Below the pieces are notes generated by a model. That model was not told where the DNA came from and ran no database searches. It was given only the letters and a program-made list of their open reading frames with translations. From positions 1-5,308 of the forward strand of contig DNJM01000042.1 of NCBI GenBank assembly GCA_003489085.1: a DNA stretch of 5,308 nucleotides, given 5' to 3'. This document shows positions 1 through 5,308 of the stretch, in pieces; the first letter of the stretch is position 1; each line of letters begins with the position of its first letter. Made by a program: the position numbers and the translations under genes. The stretch is from Lachnospiraceae bacterium (lineage in GTDB: Bacteria > Bacillota > Clostridia > Lachnospirales > Lachnospiraceae).

Positions 1-1165
1 TCAGCACTTCTTTATTCTCGAATGCTTCTCGTAACCTTTCATTTCCTTTTTCCGCGGCCAGTCTCTTGTATGTTAAGAGAACCTGTCCTTCTCCATCATT
101 GACTTTCAGTACTTTTACAGTCATTGGATCACCAACGGATACCATGGTTGTCAGGTCAGCGTTTGCTTCGTTTGTATATTCACTGCGAGTGATAATGCCG
201 TCAGCTTTGTAGCCGATATTCAGAATGATCTCATCCGGCTTTACATCGATAACGACTCCGTCAACCACCTCTCCATTATGTATTGTCTTGAAAGACTCTT
301 CCAACATCTGTTCAAAAGTTAAATCTGACATTTTTTGAACCTCCTCAATTATTTTATTGGGCGTGGATGCCCCTGCTGTAATACCTACTCTTTCCGCGGA
401 CCCTAATTGATTCAAATTCAAATCGTCAAGTGTCTGAATATAGTACGTATTGTTACATGCTTTTTTAGATATTTCAAATAATTTCTGGGTATTCGAACTC
501 TTTTTGTCACCTATGACAATCATCGCATCGACCTGCCCTGCAATGCGCTGTGCCTCATCCTGACGCTCTTTTGTCGCATTACAAATCGTATTTAAAACAC
601 TTATATGATACCCTATTTTTTCAATAATTTCAACTATATCTTTAAATTTATTGTAATTAAATGTCGTCTGTGAGACAATACAGATTTCCGCATCCGGTTC
701 TGTCCGGAACTCTTTTGCCTCCTCTGCAGATTCCAGAATCGTTACCTTCCCTTCGACCCAGCCTTTGATCCCTTCTACTTCCGGATGGGCTGCATTACCG
801 ATAATGATGATCTCTTTTCCCTTCCGGCTTTCCTTCTGAACAATATTGTGGATCTTTTTGACAAAACCGCAGGTCGCATCCACACAGGTAAGACCCTTTT
901 GTTCCAGTCTGTCGCAGATTCTTTTCGGAACACCGTGGGAGCGAATGATCACAATCCCTTCTGACAACGCTTCCAGCTCTTCTTCCGAATGCAGAACCTT
1001 TACCCCCTTTTCCTCCAGATCCTTTACCACAATATCATTGTGGATAATCGGGCCATACGTATAGATCTGCCTGTTCCGATTCTTTTCAGCCTGCTCATAG
1101 ACAATTTCTACAGCCCGTCTGACACCCGGACAGAAGCCGGCCGTCTTTGCAGTGATCACTTCCAT
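1..1165 (-). CDS. ispH-rpsA: IspH (HMBPP reductase) fused in frame to 30S ribosomal protein S1, 3' end outside window
   Basis: My own translation gives 388 codons open to the left edge with no stop. Residues 1-278 are a complete IspH/LytB, the [4Fe-4S] enzyme that reduces HMBPP to IPP and DMAPP in the last step of the MEP pathway. Visible are the three cluster cysteines C12 (GFCPGV), C99 (DATCGFV) and C195 (NTICNAT), the substrate-pocket histidines H42, H77 and H127, the proton-donor glutamate E129 (HPEVEG), SQTT at 165-168, SSN at 223-225 and the C-terminal TAGAS. Without stop or linker the frame continues at M279 into ribosomal protein S1. Residues about 298-370 form the first S1 RNA-binding (OB-fold) domain, and further domains must lie beyond the window. 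The ATG at 1165 directly follows the cmk stop (TAGATG), and AGGAGG at 1174-1179 sits 8 bases upstream inside cmk, so the two are probably coupled. Such IspH-S1 fusions are known in clostridia. Only the S1 repeat number is unknown here. Confidence 0.95.
   Translation of the reverse strand, partial: MEVITAKTAGFCPGVRRAVEIVYEQAEKNRNRQIYTYGPIIHNDIVVKDLEEKGVKVLHSEEELEALSEGIVIIRSHGVPKRICDRLEQKGLTCVDATCGFVKKIHNIVQKESRKGKEIIIIGNAAHPEVEGIKGWVEGKVTILESAEEAKEFRTEPDAEICIVSQTTFNYNKFKDIVEIIEKIGYHISVLNTICNATKERQDEAQRIAGQVDAMIVIGDKKSSNTQKLFEISKKACNNTYYIQTLDDLNLNQLGSAERVGITAGASTPNKIIEEVQKMSDLTFEQMLEESFKTIHNGEVVDGVVIDVKPDEIILNIGYKADGIITRSEYTNEANADLTTMVSVGDPMTVKVLKVNDGEGQVLLTYKRLAAEKGNERLREAFENKEVL
329..345 (-). 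promoter_or_regulatory. Internal ribosome binding site and ATG for S1 inside the fusion gene
   Basis: AGGAGG (345-340), 8 bases of spacer and ATG (331-329) lie exactly at the IspH/S1 boundary, in the fusion's own frame. The Shine-Dalgarno is read as codons for Glu-Glu-Val of IspH (residues 274-276). The motif and spacing are identical to those of the ispH start at 1165. The S1 protein begins naturally at this Met (MSDLTFEQM). I infer either a functional second start giving free S1 or a relic of an earlier separate rpsA. Confidence 0.6.
449..477 (-). promoter_or_regulatory. Weaker second promoter-like site upstream of S1
   Basis: On the minus strand TTGAAA (477-472), a 17-base spacer and AACAAT (454-449; 4 of 6) occur, with TG one base before the -10 (extended -10 style). 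Local composition is low in G/C (16 of 60 in 421-480). It would start RNA a little over 100 bases before the S1 ATG. Weak evidence on its own. Confidence 0.2.
605..633 (-). promoter_or_regulatory. Candidate sigma-A promoter within ispH, upstream of the S1 part
   Basis: On the minus strand TTGAAA (633-628; 5 of 6 consensus) is followed by a 17-base spacer and TATCAT (610-605; 5 of 6). It lies in the most AT-rich block of the gene: 601-660 has only 9 G/C in 60 bases, against 30 in 60 at 901-960. A transcript from here would start near 598 and reach the S1 ATG at 331 after roughly 270 bases. It could be a chance match within AT-rich codons. Confidence 0.4.
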
Positions 1166-1834
1166 CTAAGCTTCCTCCTGCTCTACCAGACTTTTAATCT
1201 TCGCTGTTACTTCATCGATTGTCATATCAGAAGAATCTACATATACAGCATCCTCTGCCTGCTTAAGCGGTGCCATTTCACGAGTCATATCACGCCTGTC
1301 CCGTTCTTCGATATCCTTTGCAATCGTTTCATAATCACAGGCAACTCCCTTTTCCACAAGCTCATTGTACCTGCGGGCAGCTCTGGTTTCCACACTGGCT
1401 GTCAGGTAAATCTTAACCTTCGCATCCGGCAGCACATTGGTTCCGATGTCACGTCCATCCATGACCACGTTCTGCTTCTTCGCCATCTCCCGCTGCAGAT
1501 TAAGAAGCTTCGCTCTGACTTCCGGAATTGCTGACGTACGGGAAGCCATATTCCCTACTGCTTCCTCCCGAAGCATTCCTGTTACATTTTCCCCGTTCAG
1601 AATCACCTGCTGCTTTCCGTTCTCGTAAACAATAGTTATCTCCGCGCTCTGGCAGGCCGGGATAATCTTCTCCGGCTGTTCTGCTGTCAGTCCCTGCTTC
1701 AGGAAATGCACTGCCATGGCACGATACAGTGCACCGGTATCTACATAAATAAATCCCAGCTCCTTTGCCACCTGCTTTGCAATCGTGCTTTTTCCGGCTC
1801 CGGACGGGCCATCAATCGCTATATTATATCCCAT
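1166..1834 (-). CDS. cmk: (d)CMP kinase
   Basis: A 222-residue cytosolic kinase transferring phosphate from ATP to CMP or dCMP, feeding CTP/dCTP pools; the length is typical of bacterial Cmk. Visible motifs are the Walker A loop GPSGAGKST (9-17), the NMP-binding DTGALYR (32-38), SAIPEVR (101-107), the hallmark DGRDIGT (126-132), the arginine-rich lid RAARRY (151-156) and the C-terminal RDMTREMAPL...DAVYVDSS segment (181-202). I start at ATG 1834 because GGGGGAG (1846-1840) lies 5 bases upstream and the protein then begins MGYNIAIDGP, normal for the family. The frame stays open upstream to 1918, but that part overlaps the preceding gene and is not Cmk-like. It follows the flavoprotein gene after 32 bases, and its stop abuts the ispH ATG. 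Cmk next to rpsA is also the arrangement in Escherichia coli, here with ispH in between. Confidence 0.95.
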   Translation of the reverse strand: MGYNIAIDGPSGAGKSTIAKQVAKELGFIYVDTGALYRAMAVHFLKQGLTAEQPEKIIPACQSAEITIVYENGKQQVILNGENVTGMLREEAVGNMASRTSAIPEVRAKLLNLQREMAKKQNVVMDGRDIGTNVLPDAKVKIYLTASVETRAARRYNELVEKGVACDYETIAKDIEERDRRDMTREMAPLKQAEDAVYVDSSDMTIDEVTAKIKSLVEQEEA

Positions 1835-1866
1835 ACTCTCTCCCCCTTTTACTACTTGAATGATTT

Positions 1867-3117
1867 TCACGCTTCCATCACAGCGGCATGCATTCCTGCT
1901 GCATAGGCTGTCGACCATGCAATCTGCAGATTAAAGCCACCTGTCAGCGCATCCAGGTCCAACACCTCACCTGCAAAATAAAGTCCCCGGACCTTTTTGG
2001 ATTCCATCGTGGAAGGATTGATTTCCTTTACCGCCACACCTCCCTGCGTAATGATCGCTTCATTAAATCCCCGCAGCCCGGTCAGCGTTACCGGAAAGGC
2101 CTTGATCAGTGCGCCAAATGCCAGCCTCTCTTCTCTGGAAATATCATGCACCTTCTTTTCCGGGTCAATCGTCCCGATCGCTGTCATCACTGGAATCAAT
2201 TTTGCCGGGAACAGCTTTCCAAGCGCATTTTTGAATTGACGGTTGCGGTTCTCTTCAAAATCCCGCAAAATCCGTGCATCCAGCTGCTCTGCCGTCAATG
2301 CCGGCTTCAAATCAATCCGCAGGGAAAGGGGCTTTTTCTGCAGCCGTTTTCCGATTCTGCTGCTGGCGCTCAGCATAAGAGGCCCGCTCACCCCATAATG
2401 CGTGAACAGCATCTCACCGAATTCCCGGTACAGTTCTTTCTTCCCATCATAGATCACTGCCTCTACATTTCTCAGAGACAGACCCATCAGCTGCGGTATA
2501 TACTCTTCTTTTGCCGTCATGGGAACCAACGCAGGCCGAAGCTCCATTACTGTATGTCCAGCCTCTTCTGCAAATCGATAACCATCTCCATCGGATCCGG
2601 TTGTCTGATAGGAGTATCCTCCCGTTGCTACAATACAGGCATCCCCGGTAAGACAGGTACCGTCTTCCAGCTCCACGGCCTCAAACTGCCCTTCATTGAT
2701 TCGGATATGCCGTACTTTCTGCCGAAGATGTATCCTGACTCCCAGGCGCTGCATTTCTCTTGTCAATCCACCTATCACATCGGAAGCATGATCCGATGCC
2801 GGAAATACCCTCTCTCCACGCTCCGTTTTGGTATGCACGCCGACAGATTCAAAAAACGAAATCACATCCTGATTGGTATATCCATAAAAGCTGCTGTATA
2901 AAAACCGGGCGTTGGAACAGACCGCCTGAAAAAGGCCGTCCATATCACAGGCATTCGTCAGATTGCATCTTCCCTTACCGGTAATAAAAAGCTTCTTCCC
3001 CAGTTTTTCATTCTTTTCCAGCAGATGCACCTCTGCACCCTCTCCTGCGGCTGCAATCGCTGCGAACATCCCTGCTGCTCCGCCGCCGACGATATAGATC
3101 ACTCTATTTTTCTTCAT
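1867..3117 (-). CDS. HI0933/BaiN-like FAD-dependent oxidoreductase
   Basis: A 416-residue soluble flavoprotein of the HI0933 (YhiN/BaiN-like) family, complete at a typical length. The N-terminal Rossmann FAD motif is GGGAAG (11-16), with E34 ending the second strand to bind ribose. The family signature TGKGRCNLTNA is at 46-56, VFPASDHASDV at 104-114, ATGGYSYQTTGSDGDGY at 164-180, GEMLFTHYGVSGP at 234-246, and the second FAD segment with FAGEVLDLDALTGGFN at 381-396. The family has unclear biochemistry. One member, BaiN of Clostridium scindens, was reported to act in bile acid dehydroxylation, and databases also use the name aminoacetone oxidase family. Neither substrate can be read from this sequence, and no other bai gene is present. 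ATG 3117 lies inside the end of the regulator gene (14-base overlap), with GGAG 7 bases upstream, so coupled translation is likely. Family assignment is firm and function is open. Confidence 0.92.
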   Translation of the reverse strand: MKKNRVIYIVGGGAAGMFAAIAAAGEGAEVHLLEKNEKLGKKLFITGKGRCNLTNACDMDGLFQAVCSNARFLYSSFYGYTNQDVISFFESVGVHTKTERGERVFPASDHASDVIGGLTREMQRLGVRIHLRQKVRHIRINEGQFEAVELEDGTCLTGDACIVATGGYSYQTTGSDGDGYRFAEEAGHTVMELRPALVPMTAKEEYIPQLMGLSLRNVEAVIYDGKKELYREFGEMLFTHYGVSGPLMLSASSRIGKRLQKKPLSLRIDLKPALTAEQLDARILRDFEENRNRQFKNALGKLFPAKLIPVMTAIGTIDPEKKVHDISREERLAFGALIKAFPVTLTGLRGFNEAIITQGGVAVKEINPSTMESKKVRGLYFAGEVLDLDALTGGFNLQIAWSTAYAAGMHAAVMEA

Positions 3118-4045
3118 AAGAAAGCTCCATTCTGTCTCCCACCTGGTTCAGCTCATCACCACTGTATACCTGATATTCATCCCAGATTTCCTCCAGTGTC
3201 TCCAGCGTCTTGATCACCTCATTCTGCTTCTTCATACAAAGCGCCACCACCAGTGCATTTACCACACTTAACGGTGCCACAAGGGAATCTACAATGGATG
3301 CCATATCACTTCTTGCAATCAGATTGCAGGAAGAATACAGGGTCATAGGGGAATGCACGCTGTCGGTCAGGGTAATGACCTTTGCCTTTCGGTTGCTGGC
3401 AAACTCCAGTGCCTTTAAAGTACGCATGGAATATCGCGGAAAGCTGATTCCGATGACCACATCCTTTTCATCAATCCGGATCATCTGCTCAAAAATCTCA
3501 CTGGAACTGTTTGTATGAATCAACACTACATTATCCAGAATCAGATTCAGGTAAAAACTCAGGAAATTTGCAAGCGGTGCACAGCTCCGGATTCCTATGA
3601 CAAAGATCTTCCGGGCATTTAATATGGTATCCACCGCTTCCTCAAATGCCTTCTGATCAATTGCTCCCAGTGTCAGCCGTATCTTTTCTATATCTGACTG
3701 CAGTACAGAGGCAAGAATCTCCGACTGGCTGATTCTTCCATATGTCACTTCCATCCGCTGAATGGAATTCAGCTTATGCCGCACCAGCTCCTCCAATGCA
3801 TGCTGGAATCCCGGATATCCTTTATACCCCAGTTCCGTTGCGAAGCGTACTACGGTAGATTCACTGACGCCGACAACCTTCCCCAGCTTGGCAGCTGTCA
3901 GAAATACAGCCTTGTCATAATTTTGTACGATATAGTCTGCCAGACGCTTCTGCCCCTTGCTCATCTTCTCATATCGCTCTTCTATTCTGCCTAATAATTC
4001 ATTCTTGTTTTTTGCTTTCATAGTCTTCTCTTCCTTATTTGTCAT
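3104..4045 (-). CDS. MurR/RpiR family transcriptional regulator (HTH + SIS)
   Basis: A 313-residue DNA-binding regulator. Residues about 15-90 form the RpiR-type helix-turn-helix: SKGQKRLADYIVQ, then LTAAKLGKVVGVSESTVVRF as the recognition region, then LGYKGYPGFQ. Residues about 135-270 form a SIS (sugar isomerase) domain with KIFVIGIRS and DVVIGISFPRYS. SIS domains in this family bind phosphosugars, but the ligand here is unknown. No sugar transport or catabolic gene is adjacent within the window. ATG 4045 has GGGAGG (4062-4057) 11 bases upstream, a slightly long spacing. The in-frame ATG at 4021 (residue 9) has only a weaker AGGA/GAG-type site and is the alternative start. It is the first gene of the apparent operon and overlaps the flavoprotein gene by 14 bases. 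A promoter and a dyad lie just upstream, so autoregulation and control of the downstream genes are plausible inferences. Confidence 0.9.
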   Translation of the reverse strand: MTNKEEKTMKAKNKNELLGRIEERYEKMSKGQKRLADYIVQNYDKAVFLTAAKLGKVVGVSESTVVRFATELGYKGYPGFQHALEELVRHKLNSIQRMEVTYGRISQSEILASVLQSDIEKIRLTLGAIDQKAFEEAVDTILNARKIFVIGIRSCAPLANFLSFYLNLILDNVVLIHTNSSSEIFEQMIRIDEKDVVIGISFPRYSMRTLKALEFASNRKAKVITLTDSVHSPMTLYSSCNLIARSDMASIVDSLVAPLSVVNALVVALCMKKQNEVIKTLETLEEIWDEYQVYSGDELNQVGDRMELSYEEK

Positions 4046-4069
4046 CCGACCGAATACCTCCCGGCACCC

Positions 4070-4103
4070 TTTATATATTATCTTTTTTTCTGTGAAAAGA
4101 CAA
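4070..4103 (-). promoter_or_regulatory. Promoter of the regulator-flavoprotein-cmk-ispH/rpsA operon
   Basis: Two overlapping sigma-A-like readings fit the minus strand. One is TTGTCT (4103-4098), 17 bases, TAATAT (4080-4075). The other is TTTTCA (4098-4093), 17 bases, TATAAA (4075-4070). Each hexamer matches 4 or 5 of 6 positions. The start would fall near 4063-4068, giving a short leader with GGGAGG at 4062-4057 close to the 5' end. It lies after the terminator of the upstream gene, as an operon promoter should. Confidence 0.55.
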
Positions 4104-4106
4104 GCA

Positions 4107-4126
4107 GGAAATCCAGCTGATTTTCC
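4107..4126. promoter_or_regulatory. Dyad, candidate operator for the RpiR-type regulator
   Basis: A 20-base inverted repeat, GGAAA-TC-CAGCTG-AT-TTTCC, is symmetric at 16 of 20 positions around 4116.5, with a perfect CAGCTG core and perfect 5-base outer arms. It lies 3 bases upstream of the proposed -35 (4103). It has no T tract and is too compact for a good terminator hairpin. Position and symmetry suit a dimeric regulator, and the divergence-free neighbour encodes one. That pairing is inference. Confidence 0.4.
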
Positions 4127-4137
4127 TTATCCGGGAC

Positions 4138-4182
4138 AAAATAGAAAGCAGGCCTTCAGATCCATTCTCCAGGAGGCCTGCT
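4138..4182 (-). terminator. Intrinsic terminator after the carboxyltransferase gene
   Basis: A perfect 9-base inverted repeat, AGCAGGCCT (4147-4155) with AGGCCTGCT (4174-4182), encloses an 18-base loop. On the minus strand the hairpin is followed by TTCTATTTTG, a moderate T-rich tail. It lies 54 bases past the TAA of the carboxyltransferase and before the regulator promoter, separating two transcription units. The long loop and interrupted T tract make it moderate in strength. Confidence 0.7.
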
Positions 4183-4236
4183 CTCTACGTATATGATGAA
4201 AAGTTTTGACCGTTCCTATCGGATCCTGATCACGAA

Positions 4237-5308
4237 TTAAACCGGATAGGCTCCATTTTCTGTATCCGCTACAGTCTGGTCTACTTTGGTCTGCTGTGCT
4301 TCACGGTACTTGAAGAAATCAGTCGCTACCTGCGGGAAGAGTGCGTAGGATAATACATCTTCATCCTGCTGCTTCCACTGTGCCATCTCTTTTTCCAATG
4401 TATCCAGTTCATCCGGAATCAGATCTGCCGGACGACAGGTAATCTGCTCTTCATTCCCGATACATTTTTCAACCACTTCCGGTGCAAATGGTTTTACGGT
4501 AGCACCGTATTTGCCGCGCAGGATATCCTTCGTCTCCTTTGTAACCATCTTGTAACGCTCGCCCATCAATACGTTAAATACGGACTGGGTTCCGACAATC
4601 TGAGAAGATGGTGTAACAAGCGGTGGTTCACCAAGATCTTTACGTACTCTCGGGACTTCTTCCAGCACGTCATAAAACTTATCTTCCGCTCCCTGTTCCT
4701 TTAACTGGGAAGTCAGGTTGGACAGCATGCCGCCTGGTACCTGATACAGAAGGGTCTTGATATTAACACCCATATTCTTTGGATTCAACAGACCGCTTTC
4801 CAGTGCCTCATCACGAATCGGGCGGAAATAATCTGCAATCTCTGCCAGCAGCTTCTGATCCAGGCCAGTGTCATATGGAGTTCCCTTGAAGGTTTCTACC
4901 ATAACCTCGGTTGCCGGCTGAGAAGTACCAAGTGCAAATGGTGACATAGCCGTATCAATGATATCCACCCCTGCTTCTACGGCTTTCAGATATGTCATGG
5001 AAGCTACACCGGATGTGTAATGGGTATGAAGATCGATCGGAAGGCTGGTTGCTTCCTTCATCGCAGTCACCAGCTCTGTTGCTTTATATGGAAGAAGAAG
5101 GCCTGCCATATCCTTGATACAGATGGACTTGGCTCCCATATCTTCGATTCTCTTTGCATTCTCTACCCAGTAATCCAATGTATAGGCATCCCCCAGTGTA
5201 TAGGATAATGCCACCTGCGCTTCTGCATTTTCTTTATTTGCTGCTCTGACTGCCGTCTCCAGATTCCGAAGATCGTTCAGACAGTCAAAAATACGGATAA
5301 TATCAATA
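4237..5308 (-). CDS. oadA: Oxaloacetate decarboxylase alpha / PycB-type carboxyltransferase subunit, 5' end outside window
   Basis: The frame is open to the right edge (first full codon at 5307), giving the last 356 residues. The GTG at 5214 is only an internal valine, since clear family sequence continues upstream of it (IIRIFDCLND). The missing N-terminus, by family comparison roughly 100 or more residues, should hold the GLRDAHQS-type motif. Numbered from the first visible residue, the TIM-barrel carboxyltransferase shows RIFDCLND (5-12), the probable carbamylated lysine K65 in IKDMAG, metal ligands H94 and H96 in DLHTHYTSG, VPGGMLSNL (190-198) and PPLVTPSSQIVGTQ (228-241), followed by the helical PYC_OADA region. 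In the family this domain moves carboxyl between biotin and oxaloacetate/pyruvate. There is no biotinyl domain and no MKM motif: the protein stops at NGAYPV, so biotin must sit on a separate carrier. It could instead serve a transcarboxylase or other decarboxylase. The upstream genes that would decide this are not visible. Confidence 0.88.
   Translation of the reverse strand, partial: IDIIRIFDCLNDLRNLETAVRAANKENAEAQVALSYTLGDAYTLDYWVENAKRIEDMGAKSICIKDMAGLLLPYKATELVTAMKEATSLPIDLHTHYTSGVASMTYLKAVEAGVDIIDTAMSPFALGTSQPATEVMVETFKGTPYDTGLDQKLLAEIADYFRPIRDEALESGLLNPKNMGVNIKTLLYQVPGGMLSNLTSQLKEQGAEDKFYDVLEEVPRVRKDLGEPPLVTPSSQIVGTQSVFNVLMGERYKMVTKETKDILRGKYGATVKPFAPEVVEKCIGNEEQITCRPADLIPDELDTLEKEMAQWKQQDEDVLSYALFPQVATDFFKYREAQQTKVDQTVADTENGAYPV

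Noticed and set aside
989..1534. Plus-strand open frame of 181 codons across the cmk/ispH junction
   Set aside because: It lies antisense to two firmly identified genes, and the translation has no recognisable domain.
1835..1918. Upstream extension of cmk, including a GTG at 1870 overlapping the flavoprotein stop
   Set aside because: The extra residues are not Cmk-like, the GTG has only a weak ribosome binding site, and ATG 1834 has GGGGGAG at good spacing with the normal family N-terminus.
1888..2901. Long plus-strand open frame of 337 codons antisense to the flavoprotein gene
   Set aside because: It is the shadow of a well-conserved minus-strand gene, its Cys/His/Arg/Gln-rich translation resembles no family, and it has no supporting ribosome binding site.
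4046..4236. Possible small gene or riboswitch in the only intergenic gap
   Set aside because: No convincing start with ribosome binding site and no recognisable riboswitch core. The gap is explained by terminator, dyad and promoter.
4215..4250. Inverted repeat around the carboxyltransferase stop (CCTATCGG with CCGGATAGG)
   Set aside because: The stem has a bulged base, a long loop and no T tract on either strand. The hairpin at 4138-4182 is a better terminator.
5212..5214. GTG as the start of the carboxyltransferase
   Set aside because: Conserved family sequence (IFDCLND) continues in frame upstream to the window edge, so the gene is truncated by the window and does not start here.

Overview
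The window looks like chromosomal core DNA from a Clostridia member, most likely Lachnospiraceae. The reasons are the moderate base composition, strong AGGAGG-type ribosome binding sites, a biotin-domain-less OadA/PycB-type carboxyltransferase, and above all an in-frame fusion of IspH (LytB) to ribosomal protein S1, an arrangement known from clostridia. The genus cannot be fixed from the sequence. All genes lie on the minus strand, so transcription runs from high to low coordinates. I see no mobile element, CRISPR array, tRNA or rRNA.

Right edge (4237-5308): the C-terminal 356 residues of a biotin-dependent carboxyltransferase, probably the oxaloacetate decarboxylase alpha subunit. Its start lies beyond the window. 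A hairpin with a T-rich tail (4138-4182) probably terminates it. The 191-base gap 4046-4236 is the only sizeable non-coding stretch. It also holds a 20-base dyad (4107-4126) and a sigma-A-type promoter (4070-4103) for the next transcription unit.

Centre and left (1-4045): an apparent operon in the order RpiR/MurR-type regulator, HI0933-family flavoprotein, cmk (CMP/dCMP kinase), ispH-rpsA fusion. The junctions are a 14-base overlap, a 32-base gap and a directly abutting TAG-ATG, which suggests one mRNA with translational coupling. Products serve pyrimidine nucleotide supply (Cmk), isoprenoid precursor synthesis (IspH) and translation (S1). The first two genes add a possible phosphosugar-responsive regulator and a flavoprotein of uncertain substrate. 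The fusion gene runs off the left edge inside S1.

The most interesting structure is inside the fusion. The S1 part begins at an in-frame ATG (331) preceded by AGGAGG with 8-base spacing, the same layout as the ispH start itself. A very AT-rich patch about 270 bases upstream carries a near-consensus promoter (605-633). Together these suggest that free S1 may be made in addition to the IspH-S1 fusion. No wholly new system is evident; the rest is an ordinary housekeeping region.
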